From NCBI GenBank assembly GCA_902500785.1, contig CABVRW010000010.1, positions 1-64,000 on the forward strand: 64,000 nucleotides of DNA. Reading direction: 5' to 3'. This DNA comes from an uncultured Nitrospira sp. (lineage in GTDB: Bacteria; Nitrospirota; Nitrospiria; Nitrospirales; Nitrospiraceae). Of the stretch, positions 17,680 through 26,402 are shown in pieces. Each line of letters starts with the position of its first letter. Position 1 is the stretch's first letter. The position numbers were made by a program, and so were the translations under genes. The notes beneath the pieces were generated by a model, which had not been told where the DNA came from, searched no databases, and saw only the letters and a list, made by a program, of their open reading frames with translations.

Positions 17680-18096
17680 GTTCACCTCCGAAGTCATTCA
17701 GGCCGTCTGGTACGCGACCGGCATTTTTCACGGAACGAGCACTCAGCTCCCGAGCGGTCGACACATCGTCTCGACCGGACGCCCCAGAAATTCATCTTAC
17801 GTGGGATCGGCACTCAACGCACCTCCTGTTTCGCGGAACCGTTTCGCCGGAACGAAGCGTTGACATTCTGGGCGGGACTCGTTGGATCGTGAAGCAAGCA
17901 GGAGGCTGAGGCGTGCGAAGAAACGCTGGAGACGTTGCGGACGGTCGACGCGGTGGACTTTGAACCCTGTATCGTTTGGAACCTGCGGGCAGGATTTTTA
18001 CGAGGCTTCAAGCCAGGAAGAAACGCGAAAGAACGGCTCAGGCAATTTCCCGCCTCATCCAGAGGACAGATCCTGGCCAGAACGACGCGCCGAACC
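17680..18096. other. Intergenic region, nothing recognised
   Basis: About 417 bases upstream of zwf and downstream of the DUF2892 gene. It must contain the zwf promoter on the minus strand, but no convincing -35/-10 pair is visible. Open frames here have poor composition and no ribosome binding sites. Confidence 0.4.
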
Positions 18097-18564
18097 TCAT
18101 CGATCCACGGCCGCCAGAATGCGTGTGACCTCTCTGTCGCCTATTTCCTGTTTCAGATCCGGCGCCAGCTTGTCGAAATCGCCACGGATCGTCTTCAACG
18201 CATACCGCTCGACATCAATTTCACGGGCGGTCCGCACGCCGAGGCGTCGGAATACGGGAATCGGAGGGCACCATCCCTGCACGGCATGTTGCAAGAGAAA
18301 CCCGGCGACCACGGCGGGAAGCAGGAAAAATCGACGATCGACGAACGCGCCAAGCCCAAGTCCCACTAAGGAGATCGAGGCCGCATTGGCCTCCAGCGTT
18401 CGCTCGATGTCCCATTCACGATCCAACTCATCGAGACGCCGGTTGATCTCCCCACGTCCTTGTTTAGCTAAATGGGAGATATTGCGTTCAGTTTGACGGC
18501 GAATGCATTCATTGATCTCATCATCGGTCTGTTGCTCAACGCGAGTCGTGGTGGCTGGTATCAT
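18097..18564 (-). CDS. DUF2892/YgaP-like small membrane protein with extended N-terminus
   Basis: A 155-residue protein. Residues 1-55 are charged and helical (DDEINECIRRQTERNISHLAKQ). Residues 58-115 match the DUF2892 pattern of YgaP-like membrane proteins: two short hydrophobic helices (AASISLVGLGLGAF and FFLLPAVVAGFLLQHAVQGWCPPIPVFRRLGVRT). The tail resembles a cytoplasmic helical extension. GAGAGAGGACAC precedes the ATG. The DUF2892 module anchors rhodanese domains in other proteins; no rhodanese is fused here. Function unknown. Confidence 0.75.
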   Translation of the reverse strand: MIPATTTRVEQQTDDEINECIRRQTERNISHLAKQGRGEINRRLDELDREWDIERTLEANAASISLVGLGLGAFVDRRFFLLPAVVAGFLLQHAVQGWCPPIPVFRRLGVRTAREIDVERYALKTIRGDFDKLAPDLKQEIGDREVTRILAAVDR

Positions 18565-18634
18565 AGTGTCCTCTCTCTTAAACCGTAAAAAATAGGACGA
18601 TGATCGAGCTGCGGACGACGTCTCTCAGCCGATT

Positions 18635-18660
18635 CCTCGCCGTTCGTGAATCGTACGTCT
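18635..18660. repeat. TTCGTGA-type dispersed repeat
   Basis: CCTCGCCGTTCGTGAATCG followed by TACGTCT. It shares the CGTTCGTGAA unit with copies near 190, 6395 and 21805, and its right edge provides the stop codon of the small gene at 18659. Confidence 0.35.
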
Positions 18661-18841
18661 AGGCCGCCTGATCAGGAAGAGTGTTGAGGCGCGTGCATGT
18701 CAGCCGAGCCTGCTTCGTCAACAACCCCGCTGCAGGCAGCTTCATGAACTCCCGCGCCGACAGGGGCCAGATTTCCTGCCTGTTGTCACTGGGTCTCTGC
18801 GTCTCGGTCCGACGAATCGGACGCTGGATTTGCTTCTGCAT
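18659..18841 (-). CDS. Small hypothetical protein (60 residues)
   Basis: The ATG at 18841 is preceded by AAAGGAGGTGCCCC, a near-perfect ribosome binding site, the strongest reason to accept this gene. The product is basic and polar at the N-terminus (MQKQIQRPIRRTETQRPSDNRQ) and then has SAREFMKLPAAGLLTKQARLTCTRLN. No family is recognised; length and charge would suit a regulatory or nucleic-acid-associated protein. Its stop lies in a copy of the dispersed repeat, so its C-terminus may be recent. Confidence 0.5.
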   Translation of the reverse strand: MQKQIQRPIRRTETQRPSDNRQEIWPLSAREFMKLPAAGLLTKQARLTCTRLNTLPDQAA

Positions 18842-19454
18842 GGGGCACCTCCTTTTGGGGCATCTGTTGACCTGCTGGGACCGTCCCCAGGTACGCCGCT
18901 ATGCTCTCTTTTTTACCCTGACGCGCTGAGTCCGACGACTAGTTGAACCCCTGGATCGGTTCGGTCATCGCCCTGGAGACCCGCGTCCCCCGGTCGGCCT
19001 AAGGTCTGATGACTGTGAATATGCGAGCGGAGCGGAGAATGAAGTAAAGGTAGCCTGGAATCACGCCTTTCAGCGCAACTCGATGAGGCTGCCTCGCCGG
19101 ACTCCTGAGGACTTGTTCACGTAATCTCATTGTTCATGATTCATGAACGCACAAACGCGGGGTCCGGATCTTATACTCATGCTCCGGATGATATTGTTCA
19201 GGGAGCGGCGTGATGCGTCAGGAGCAGGCCGGCGCCTTTTCCACAGCGCCTCCTCGCTCTTATCACGCATGTACTGGCTGGAATGGCAGGCTGATGGACC
19301 GACGGGACGGGGCAATCAAACACTGACGGGCAGGACTGAACAGCGAGAACGAAGGAGTCGGCGGCAGGATGTTTACGAGGCCGATTTCGGGAATCTCACC
19401 TGATCAGGTGGGGAGAGGCCTCTGACCGGTATGTGCAAGTCATCCAGGGACCCG
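18842..19454. other. Long intergenic region with palindromes, no gene recognised
   Basis: About 610 bases without a supportable gene. It contains a perfect interrupted palindrome GTTCATGA-T-TCATGAAC (19132-19148) and the perfect palindrome CACCTGATCAGGTG (19397-19410). The second lies 45 bases beyond the end of the HDOD gene. Either could be a regulator-binding site. Open frames here lack ribosome binding sites. Confidence 0.4.
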
Positions 19455-20312
19455 CTATGCAGCCATCGCCACGGGACTGAACAACTTCACCGTCTCCTGC
19501 AACTGGTCCTGCGCCTCGTTGAGCAAGACCGGCTTCTCGTCCACGTTGAAACCGGTCAATTGCATCGCGTGGGGATCAAAGGGCGACTCCGGCGCGACAT
19601 GGGATGGAGGCAACTCACTCTCGTCCGCCACGACGCCGGCCAAGTGAACGATCGACGCGTGGAGGATGTGCTCCCCTGCTTCCTTGGGGCACAGTTGGTA
19701 CCGAATCGCCTGCTCGATTTGTGGGGGCATACCCCAGACATGAATGAGCTCCGCGCCGACTTCCGTATAGTCACACCCAAAACTCGACTGCTCGACTTCC
19801 GCCAGTGAACTCCCCAGGTTGCCCGCCTCAATGAGCGCCGCCTGGGCGCGTTGGGGAATCGTTTGGTAGAGGACCAGGTGTCCGATATCCCGCAGCAGGC
19901 CTTCGATGAAGAACCGCTCGCTGTCTCGGATGCCACAGGCTTTGGCGATCTTGCCGGCCATCAAGGCACAGAGGACGCTCTTGCGCCAATAGGCGGACAA
20001 ATCCATGATCTCGGTGGTCATTCCGCTGAAGCGACGGCCGATGGTCGTGGCGGTCACCAGGTCGCGGACCGCTTGCATGCCGAGGAGATTCACCGCGCGG
20101 GTGACCGTATCCACCTGCTTGGGAAAGCCATACAGAGGGCTGTTGACGATCTTGAGCACGCGGGCGGAAATCGCCGGATCCATCTTGAGCACATTCGCCA
20201 AATCATCCATGGTTGAATTGGAATCGTCCACCACATCGCGGACTCGAACGTAAATTTCCGGCAGCGTAAAGACATTTGAGCAGGATTGGACGAGTTCTTG
20301 CGCCGATGCCAT
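19455..20312 (-). CDS. HDOD domain protein
   Basis: A 285-residue protein, nearly all of it an HDOD domain, a catalytically degenerate relative of HD phosphohydrolases. Typical segments are FTLPEIYVRVRDVVDDSNSTMDDLANVLKMDPAISARVLKIVNSPLYG, then LLGMQAVRDLV and IEGLLRDIGHLVLYQ. In other bacteria HDOD proteins act in signalling, biofilm control or chemotaxis; it has no attached output domain here. AAGGAGGA stands nine bases before the ATG. Upstream on the same strand (20374-20381) is the octamer GCCGATAA, identical to the sigma-28 -10 consensus, but the -35 region matches poorly. Confidence 0.85.
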   Translation of the reverse strand: MASAQELVQSCSNVFTLPEIYVRVRDVVDDSNSTMDDLANVLKMDPAISARVLKIVNSPLYGFPKQVDTVTRAVNLLGMQAVRDLVTATTIGRRFSGMTTEIMDLSAYWRKSVLCALMAGKIAKACGIRDSERFFIEGLLRDIGHLVLYQTIPQRAQAALIEAGNLGSSLAEVEQSSFGCDYTEVGAELIHVWGMPPQIEQAIRYQLCPKEAGEHILHASIVHLAGVVADESELPPSHVAPESPFDPHAMQLTGFNVDEKPVLLNEAQDQLQETVKLFSPVAMAA

Positions 20313-20578
20313 GATGGACGATCCTCCTTGCCACGCGATGCGCCTGCGGCTTGCGCAGGGGCCCCGGCTATCTTTATCGGCTACGACCTGGCGTTCCTAA
20401 AGTGTTGGGACGTGCCGGACCGGCTTGAACGGAGATGTCCGGTGGCCGCTGGAGCCTTCAGCCCCCTCCCCCCCCGGCCTGGATCACACCGGGCGGCGCC
20501 CGAAGCGGCGTTTCCAGCGGCGGCGCGGCCTGCCAAGACAGGTCCGTGGCCCGGACTCCGAGCCGACTCGCGGGCCGG
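20313..20578. other. Intergenic region, nothing further recognised
   Basis: A GC-rich gap of about 265 bases between the HDOD and thioredoxin-fold genes. Apart from the GCCGATAA octamer upstream of the HDOD gene, no element is evident. Confidence 0.3.
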
Positions 20579-21154
20579 TTAGGCGGAGGAAGGCGCGTTG
20601 CCCGGCTTCCACTTGATGCTGCAGCCGACGCTGGCTTTTTGATTGGGATTCACCGGTTTCCCGCCCAGCACGGCATCGATCGCGGCGCGCAGGTCGCGAC
20701 CGGTGACCGGCTTATTGCTGCCGGGACGCGAGTCGTCCAACTGGCCGCGATAGACGAGCCGCCGGTGCTGATCGAACAGATAAAAGTCCGGCGTGCAGGC
20801 GGCCCGATAGGCCTTGGCGACCTCTTGGGTGTCGTCGCAACAGAACGGAAAGGTGAATCCGAGTCGCTCGGCCATCTCCTTGAGTCGAGGCGGCGCGTCG
20901 TCCGGATAGGAGACCGGATCATTACTGCTGACGCCAAGTATGCCGAGCCCTGTATCCTTGTAGTCCTGTCCGATCTTAGCGATCTCCTGCTCCACATGCG
21001 CCACATACGGGCAATGGCGGCAAATGAACATCACCAACAAGGCCGACAAGCCGGCGAATGAGTCGAGTTGATACACCCGACCGGTCACCACCTCGCGTAA
21101 CGTAAACGACGGCGCACTCGTTCCAAGCGGCAGCATCACGGACTCGACAGCCAT
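20579..21154 (-). CDS. Thioredoxin-fold peroxiredoxin-like protein
   Basis: A 191-residue soluble protein of the AhpC/TSA-thioredoxin-like superfamily. It has the N-terminal LPLGTSAPSFTLREVVTG strand, the redox motif CRHCPYV (CxxC, near residue 45), GILGVSSNDPVSYPDD and TPDFYLFDQHRRLVYRGQLDDSRPG. This matches the stand-alone proteins with a CRHCPY motif that are annotated as thioredoxin-family or putative peroxiredoxin; the electron donor and substrate are unknown. GAGAGGTGACT supports the ATG at 21154. It is a single gene, divergent from the TPR cluster. Confidence 0.8.
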   Translation of the reverse strand: MAVESVMLPLGTSAPSFTLREVVTGRVYQLDSFAGLSALLVMFICRHCPYVAHVEQEIAKIGQDYKDTGLGILGVSSNDPVSYPDDAPPRLKEMAERLGFTFPFCCDDTQEVAKAYRAACTPDFYLFDQHRRLVYRGQLDDSRPGSNKPVTGRDLRAAIDAVLGGKPVNPNQKASVGCSIKWKPGNAPSSA

Positions 21155-21255
21155 AGTCACCTCTCAGGTTCAGGTTTCAGACCGGTGAGGAACCGCCGCC
21201 TCACCGCCCATTCACTCTACAAGCCTCCGGCCGACGACTCAAGGACGACACCTCA

Positions 21256-21285
21256 TTGACCTGCTTTTCTCTCCCCGCGTATGCT
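21256..21285 (+). promoter_or_regulatory. Sigma-70-type promoter for the TPR cluster
   Basis: TTGACC at 21256-21261 and TATGCT at 21280-21285 are separated by 18 bases. Transcription would start near 21292 and give a leader of about 75 bases before the ATG at 21366. It probably serves the row of small genes up to 23234. Confidence 0.5.
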
Positions 21286-21365
21286 GAGGCCAGACGCGTG
21301 ACCATCCGGCGGACAAGAGTCCCCGATGGAGGATCCACCTCTCACGCTTCACGAAAGAGCCAGCT

Positions 21366-21788
21366 ATGCAATTCGACGCCGCCTTGGCCGCTCAAGATAC
21401 GCTGCAGGAATCGGAAACCGAACTCGGTGACGACTGGGACCTGGCCGTTGAACTCGAAGGGACCTTTTCATCCAACGCCGGAGCCACGGCCCGCGAGGCG
21501 TACGAACAATTGCTCGCGCTGGCCGACCGGCATCCTGAGGCACACACTTTCCAGGCGTTCTGCATCTACATCACCTGGCAGCAGGTGACCGAGGAGACGA
21601 TCGCTCGTCATTTCCAGACCGGCCTGACACGCTCGGAAACCTATCTGGCCTCGCCTGCCGGCAAAGATCCACGCCACCTCGCCTATGTCGCCGAATTGCT
21701 GGACTCGTTTCGCGCCGGTTTAGGGCTGGACGAAGAAGACGACATCGTCGTGGAGTTTCGAAAAGACACGCCCAAAGGCGGTGACTGA
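21366..21788 (+). CDS. Hypothetical acidic helical protein
   Basis: A 140-residue, strongly acidic protein (ESETELGDDWDLAVELEG, GLDEEDDIVVEFRKD). The middle part (AREAYEQLLALADRHPEAHTFQAFCIYITWQQVTEETIARHFQTGL) is helical and loosely TPR-like. No family is recognised. It begins a run of three short TPR or helical genes on the same strand, which suggests a shared scaffolding or protein-protein interaction role. Confidence 0.65.
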   Translation: MQFDAALAAQDTLQESETELGDDWDLAVELEGTFSSNAGATAREAYEQLLALADRHPEAHTFQAFCIYITWQQVTEETIARHFQTGLTRSETYLASPAGKDPRHLAYVAELLDSFRAGLGLDEEDDIVVEFRKDTPKGGD

Positions 21789-21798
21789 CCGAACACCG

Positions 21799-21859
21799 TC
21801 TCTCGTGAATCGTCTCCCGCACCCCGTTGCCACCTACGATTCACGAATCACGCTTGAGG
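21799..21859. repeat. TTCGTGAATCGT-type repeat, inverted pair
   Basis: CTCGTGAATCGTC on the left (about 21802-21814) is mirrored by GACTACG-like CTACGATTCACGAATCACG on the right (21833-21851). The pair is related to the dispersed repeat elsewhere in the window. It fills the gap before the TPR gene and might form an imperfect hairpin. Confidence 0.35.
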
Positions 21860-21865
21860 CACCCC

Positions 21866-22633
21866 ATGGCTGAAAACGACAAACACCGCGCGCGCATCTT
21901 TCTCCATCGCGGCGATCTGCGGCAGGCTCGCGCCGCCTGGGAAGCGGCCGTCAAGGATGATCGGCTGACCGGGACCCCACGCGAGCTCTCGAACAGCCTC
22001 GGCAATCTCGGCAACACCTGTGCCCTGGCCGGCGAACTCGACAAGGCTGACGCCTGTTATAAGGAAGTGCTCGCCATCCAGCGCAGCGAACAGGACCCGC
22101 ACGCGATCGCACATACGCTCGTCAATCTCGGCAACCTTTACGTCGGCGCCGATCGGCATGAAAAGGCCCGCCCCTACTATCTCGAGGCCCTCGATCTGCT
22201 CAAGCCGCTGAACGACCATCGCGCGCTCGGCATCCTCTACCACAACTTGGCCATGGAGGAAGCCCGGCAACAGCAGTGGGATGAATCCATTCGGTTGTTC
22301 ACGCAGGCATTGGACAGCCATCGCGTGGTCGGGAACGAAGAGGGCCTTGCCGGCACCTACAGCCAACTGGGGAAAACGTTCCTGAACAGCGGACGTACGG
22401 TCGAGGCCGAACGGTGTTTCAACAATGCCTCCGAGCATTTCATCAAGCTCGGCAATCCGACCGGAGAAGCGGCGGTCATCCGGGAACTGGCCGATCTCTA
22501 TGAACAACGACAGGACACAGTCGCGGCTGTCCGCTGCGTGGAACGACTGCACCACCTCGCGCTCGGTACCGGTCGCGCGCCCTCTGAGGCCGATCGCGAG
22601 CGCCTCGCACGACTCCGCGCCGCCCGTAGCTGA
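21866..22633 (+). CDS. Tetratricopeptide repeat protein
   Basis: A 255-residue protein made almost entirely of TPR units, at least five. Typical helices are LSNSLGNLGNTCALAGELDKADACYKEVLAI, AHTLVNLGNLYVGADRHEKARPYYLEALDL, GILYHNLAMEEARQQQWDESIRLFTQAL and GTYSQLGKTFLNSGRTVEAERCFNNASEHF. It has no signal peptide or enzymatic domain, so it is probably a cytoplasmic adaptor. I chose the ATG at 21866 with GAGG ahead of it; a longer frame from 21827 reads through the repeat. Confidence 0.8.
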   Translation: MAENDKHRARIFLHRGDLRQARAAWEAAVKDDRLTGTPRELSNSLGNLGNTCALAGELDKADACYKEVLAIQRSEQDPHAIAHTLVNLGNLYVGADRHEKARPYYLEALDLLKPLNDHRALGILYHNLAMEEARQQQWDESIRLFTQALDSHRVVGNEEGLAGTYSQLGKTFLNSGRTVEAERCFNNASEHFIKLGNPTGEAAVIRELADLYEQRQDTVAAVRCVERLHHLALGTGRAPSEADRERLARLRAARS

Positions 22634-22699
22634 ACGAACAAGGGTGATGATAGAATCGCGCGTCATCACACCAATCAATCACGCTTCACAAGGAGCCTC

Positions 22700-23017
22700 A
22701 TGGATATCAGCGCGTTTCGTCAAATGGTTGAGAAGAACCCCAAAGGATTCCTGGGCCGCTACGGCCTGGGAAATAAAATTCTGCAAGAAGGCGGCAGCGC
22801 CGAGGAAGCCGCCGAGCACCTCGCCGTCGCTACCCAGTTGGATCCCACCCATGTCGCCTCCCACCTCGCGCTGGGACGCGCCCTGGTGTCACTGGGCAAG
22901 AAAGACGAGGCCAAACCTGTCTTGCAAGCCGGCATTGATGCGGCTGTCTCCGGCCGTTCCAACGGCGGAGTGGATCTGGTTCCGGAACTGCAACAACTTT
23001 TGAGGACGCTCGGATAA
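22700..23017 (+). CDS. Small TPR protein
   Basis: A 105-residue protein with about two TPR-type helix pairs (GFLGRYGLGNKILQEGGSAEEAAEHLAVATQLDPTHVASHLALGRALVSLGKKDEAKPVLQAGIDAAVS). AAGGAGCCTC directly precedes the ATG. It follows the larger TPR gene by 66 bases and precedes a 66-residue gene by 16 bases, so the three are probably co-transcribed. Function unknown beyond protein-protein binding. Confidence 0.75.
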   Translation: MDISAFRQMVEKNPKGFLGRYGLGNKILQEGGSAEEAAEHLAVATQLDPTHVASHLALGRALVSLGKKDEAKPVLQAGIDAAVSGRSNGGVDLVPELQQLLRTLG

Positions 23018-23033
23018 GCAGCTTGGAGGATGT

Positions 23034-23234
23034 ATGAATCTTGACGCAGCCAAACAACGGATCGAATCGGCGATCACACAATACGGCCAGCATGCGGCCA
23101 TGGCCATCGAACTGGTCATTAATGAAGTGCGCTCCGACATGGGCTACGAGGCCGTGAACGAATTGATCGACGAGTTCGATCTCGAACTCATGTACAACAT
23201 CGCCCCGATGGAATCCGACACCTCGAACAGCTGA
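23034..23234 (+). CDS. Small acidic hypothetical protein
   Basis: A 66-residue product that is helical throughout (AAKQRIESAITQYGQHAAMAIELVINEVRSDMGYEAVNELIDEFDLEL). TTGGAGGATGT before the ATG is a strong ribosome binding site. Spacing to the upstream TPR gene is 16 bases. No family is recognised. Confidence 0.65.
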   Translation: MNLDAAKQRIESAITQYGQHAAMAIELVINEVRSDMGYEAVNELIDEFDLELMYNIAPMESDTSNS

Positions 23235-23392
23235 GCAGGGATGCCAATATTACGCAGCGCTCCTACGGGGTGCGCACAACGAACATCCCCCGAGACCGCC
23301 GACGAGGCAGACCCGCAGGCGCGCATTCGGACGTACGCTGAGGCAGGGTCCGAGTCGAGCAGGGCCTTGGGGGTCTGGTTCAGCAGCCGGCC

Positions 23393-24472
23393 ATGCCGCT
23401 GATCTGGTGTTCCATCTCCGGCCACGGCTACGGGCATGCGGCACAAGTCGTGCCGGTACTCAATGCCTTGGGACGCCTGGTCCCTACTCTCCGCGCCGTT
23501 CTGCGGACCACCGTCTCCGCCGACTTCTTCGAACCGCGCCTCACCATCCCGTGGCAACTCAATGTCGGGCAGCAGGATGTGGGCTGCATCCAGGACGGCC
23601 CGCTGGCGATCGATGTCCCCGGCACCTGGGCGGCTCACTCGACGCTGCATGCCGAGTGGGAACAGAAGGTCGAGGCGGAAGCGGCGCTCATCCGCGCCGC
23701 CGGGCCTGCCTGTGTCCTCTCCGATATCTCGCATCTGGGCATTGCCGCCGGCGCCACCGCTGGTCTCCCGACCCTTGGCCTCTGCTCACTGTCGTGGGAT
23801 CTGGTCTTGGAGCCATTCGTCGATCCCACCCAGCCTGAGCAGACCGTCATCCTTCGTCAGATCCGCGAGGCTTATGCGCGAGCCGATTGCTTCCTGCGCG
23901 TGGCGCCGGCCCTCGCCATCACCGCGTTTCACCGGGTCCGGGAGATCGGCCCCATCGCGGAACCGGCCGCCCCTCAGCCACTGCAGCTCCGAAAGGCCGT
24001 CGGCGCAGAAGAGTCGGAGCAGGTCGTACTGATCGGGTTCGGCGGTATTGCCCTCCGACAGTTGCCTTTCAATCAGATGGAGGCGATGGGCGGCTATCGC
24101 TTCATCGTAGACGGAACCGTGCCGAGCTGGCTCACTCGCGTCAGGTCGCTTGCGTCCCTTGGCCTGACGTTTAAAACAGTGATGGCGTCCGTGGACGTCA
24201 TCCTCACCAAACCAGGATACGGCACTATCGTCGAAGCTGTGGCTCTGGACACCCCGGTCGTCTATGTACGCCGTTACAATTTCGCGGATGAGCCGCCGCT
24301 CGTCGAGTACCTCCACCGATATGGCCGGGGTCTCGAGCTCTCCCTCGCCGATTTTCAGCAGGGGCGATGGGAGCCGACCCTACGACACGTCTTGGCCCAA
24401 CCCCCCGCCTCGGGGAGTCCACCGCTGTCCGGCGCGCGGGATGCCGCACAGATCCTCAAAGACTACGTATGA
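23393..24472 (+). CDS. GT-B fold glycosyltransferase-like protein
   Basis: A 359-residue protein resembling the MurG/UDP-glycosyltransferase (GT28/GT1-like) group. The N-terminal motif SISGHGYGHAAQVVPVLNAL and the C-terminal nucleotide-sugar region (LTKPGYGTIVEAVALDTPVVYVRR...FADEPPLVEYLHRYGRG) are the usual landmarks. The GHGxGH motif occurs in a subgroup of uncharacterised glycosyltransferases. Sugar donor and acceptor are unknown, and it lacks neighbours that hint at a polysaccharide pathway. No clear ribosome binding site precedes the ATG. Confidence 0.7.
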   Translation: MPLIWCSISGHGYGHAAQVVPVLNALGRLVPTLRAVLRTTVSADFFEPRLTIPWQLNVGQQDVGCIQDGPLAIDVPGTWAAHSTLHAEWEQKVEAEAALIRAAGPACVLSDISHLGIAAGATAGLPTLGLCSLSWDLVLEPFVDPTQPEQTVILRQIREAYARADCFLRVAPALAITAFHRVREIGPIAEPAAPQPLQLRKAVGAEESEQVVLIGFGGIALRQLPFNQMEAMGGYRFIVDGTVPSWLTRVRSLASLGLTFKTVMASVDVILTKPGYGTIVEAVALDTPVVYVRRYNFADEPPLVEYLHRYGRGLELSLADFQQGRWEPTLRHVLAQPPASGSPPLSGARDAAQILKDYV

Positions 24473-24656
24473 GACCCTGCGCACGACCATTCGCCTAGCC
24501 GCCCTGGATCGCCGCTGACCGTCTCCGCGACCACCTGAATCCTGCGTCCGATCCCGCCGACGTATTCTCACATCCGATTAGTCGTTTCTCTCGTACAGTG
24601 TTATAGTGTGCCCTATTCTGACTCAGAGGATTGCCGCCCGCGCCTAGGCCGACTGC

Positions 24657-25262
24657 ATGGAAGCTGCCTCCCGACAAGCCGCATCGACGATCGAACCCAA
24701 GCTCCTGGCCCGCGTCGCCAAGGGTGACCAACAGGCATTCGGCCAACTGTACGATCAATCGAGCTCGCTCCTCTTCACTCTCGCATACCGCATTTTGAGC
24801 GATCGCGATGAGGCGGCGGAATTACTCCAGGAGGTGTACCTGGAGGTGTGGCGCAAAATCGCGAAATACGATGTCGGCCGTGGAAGCCCGATCGCCTGGC
24901 TGGTGACCCTCACGCGCAGTCGCGCCATCGACCGGCTTCGTGCACGGGCGTCACGCGGTCACCATCTCGTGGCCGACTCGTTCGACCATCCCCTGGTGTC
25001 CCACACGCCCGATGTCAGCCAGAATCCGTACGAAGCCCGTGAAGACACGGAACTGCGGCAGATGATGGCCAAGGCCATTCTCGAACTGCCGCTCCCGCAA
25101 CAACAGGCGATCGAGATGGCGTTTTACCAGGGCCTGACCCATACCGAGATCGCCGCCAAACTGAATCAGCCGTTGGGAACGGTGAAAACACGCATCAAAC
25201 TGGCCATGAGCAAACTCCGCGCATCCTTGCAGCACACATTGCCGCCGGGTGAGACACTATGA
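24657..25262 (+). CDS. ECF-type RNA polymerase sigma factor (SigK-like)
   Basis: A 201-residue sigma-70-family factor with regions 2 (FGQLYDQSSSLLFTLAYRILSDRDEAAELLQEVYLEVWRK), then GSPIAWLVTLTRSRAIDRLRAR, and region 4 (LPLPQQQAIEMAFYQGLTHTEIAAKLNQPLGTVKTRIKLAMSKLR). It should direct RNA polymerase to a small regulon under control of the adjacent anti-sigma factor, whose ATG overlaps its stop (ATGA). A TATAGT hexamer lies at 24602-24607 upstream, without a matching -35, so the promoter may be recognised by the factor itself. Confidence 0.9.
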   Translation: MEAASRQAASTIEPKLLARVAKGDQQAFGQLYDQSSSLLFTLAYRILSDRDEAAELLQEVYLEVWRKIAKYDVGRGSPIAWLVTLTRSRAIDRLRARASRGHHLVADSFDHPLVSHTPDVSQNPYEAREDTELRQMMAKAILELPLPQQQAIEMAFYQGLTHTEIAAKLNQPLGTVKTRIKLAMSKLRASLQHTLPPGETL

Positions 25263-26275
25263 CGCACGAGGAACTCGAAGAAGCGGTTCCCCTCTATGCC
25301 ATCGGCGCCCTTGAACGCTCGGAGCGGCAAGCCATCGAAGCGCATCTGTTGTCGGGATGCGCGGCCTGTCATGCGGCCCTGAAGGACTATCAAACCGTGG
25401 CGTCCCTGCTGCCCTTCGGACTCACACCGGCCACCCCTCCCAATACGTTGAAAGCCAAGATCATGATGGCGCCGCCGCCGATCCCCGGCGCAACCGAACC
25501 GGAGCAGGCCGCCTCTAAATCGAGCTTGGAACCGGGCGAATGGATGAACCACCTGTTCCCGCCGATCGCGCCAGCTCGTTCCTTGCCGCTCCGCCTGGCG
25601 ATGGGATTTGCCGCCGTCCTGATCATCGCGGGAGGAGGGTATCTGGCCTGGCTGTCCTATACGCAGACCACTGAACGCTCGGGCGAGATCCAACAACTGC
25701 ATGCCGCCGTGCAACAAGAGACCGCCCGTGTGGCAGCCTTGCAATCGGAGCTGCAACAGAAAGACCAGACCATCGGCACCCTCAAGTCGGAAATGGACCA
25801 ACGGGTCACGGAAGTGACTGAGCTACGCGATCAATTGCTGCAGCGGGAAGCGGAGTTGGACGATGCGCACACGTTACTGACCCAACGCGACACTTCCCAG
25901 CAGCGGCTGGCCCGCCAGAACGAGGAGTTCGCCGGACTGTTCAAAAACCCGTCCTCAAAAGTCGTCTCGCTGGCCGGCTCCGACATGGCCAAGTCGGCAG
26001 GCGCCTTCATTCTGTACGACCCGGCGACCAAGAAGGCCTGGCTCTATGCCTATAACCTGCCCGCCTTGCCTAGCGGCAAGGTGTATCAGCTCTGGGCGAT
26101 CGACGACAAACCGATGAGCGCGGGAATCTTCGGGCTCGATACGGGCCAGAAGGCCCGCATGCTGATCAAGAATCTGGCCGAGTTTTCACGGATGAAAAAA
26201 TTCGCCGTCACGGTGGAGCCGGACGGTGGACGCCCGGAACCAACGGGAGCGATCTATTTGATTGGGCAGATCTAA
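25259..26275 (+). CDS. RskA-like anti-sigma factor
   Basis: A 338-residue membrane anti-sigma factor. Residues 1-45 are a ZAS-like head with HLLSGCAACHAAL (H-x4-C-x2-C). A single membrane helix (LRLAMGFAAVLIIAGGGYLAWLSY) lies near residue 115. A periplasmic coiled coil (QQLHAAVQQETARVAALQSELQQKDQTIGTLKSEM) follows, and the C-terminal RskA domain (KKAWLYAYNLPALPSGKVYQLWAIDDKPMSAGIF) ends the protein. In known systems, membrane or redox signals release the bound sigma factor, often by proteolysis. Overlap with the sigma gene ensures coupled synthesis. Confidence 0.9.
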   Translation: MTHEELEEAVPLYAIGALERSERQAIEAHLLSGCAACHAALKDYQTVASLLPFGLTPATPPNTLKAKIMMAPPPIPGATEPEQAASKSSLEPGEWMNHLFPPIAPARSLPLRLAMGFAAVLIIAGGGYLAWLSYTQTTERSGEIQQLHAAVQQETARVAALQSELQQKDQTIGTLKSEMDQRVTEVTELRDQLLQREAELDDAHTLLTQRDTSQQRLARQNEEFAGLFKNPSSKVVSLAGSDMAKSAGAFILYDPATKKAWLYAYNLPALPSGKVYQLWAIDDKPMSAGIFGLDTGQKARMLIKNLAEFSRMKKFAVTVEPDGGRPEPTGAIYLIGQI

Positions 26276-26402
26276 TCGGCCGCGTGATCCGGCCTCCCAG
26301 CCCCTCTCCTGCTGCCATTCCACATGCGTATCGTGCTAGCATGCACGCATAGCGCCCACTGTCACAGACCCCTCATCCTGACCGAAATCGGCCGACGCCA
26401 CC

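Noticed and set aside
19127-19315. 62-residue minus-strand frame in the gap right of 18842
   Set aside because: No ribosome binding site, no similarity to any family I know, and composition typical of non-coding DNA.
24602-24607. TATAGT as promoter of the sigma factor gene
   Set aside because: No -35 box at a 16-18 base distance; kept only as a note.
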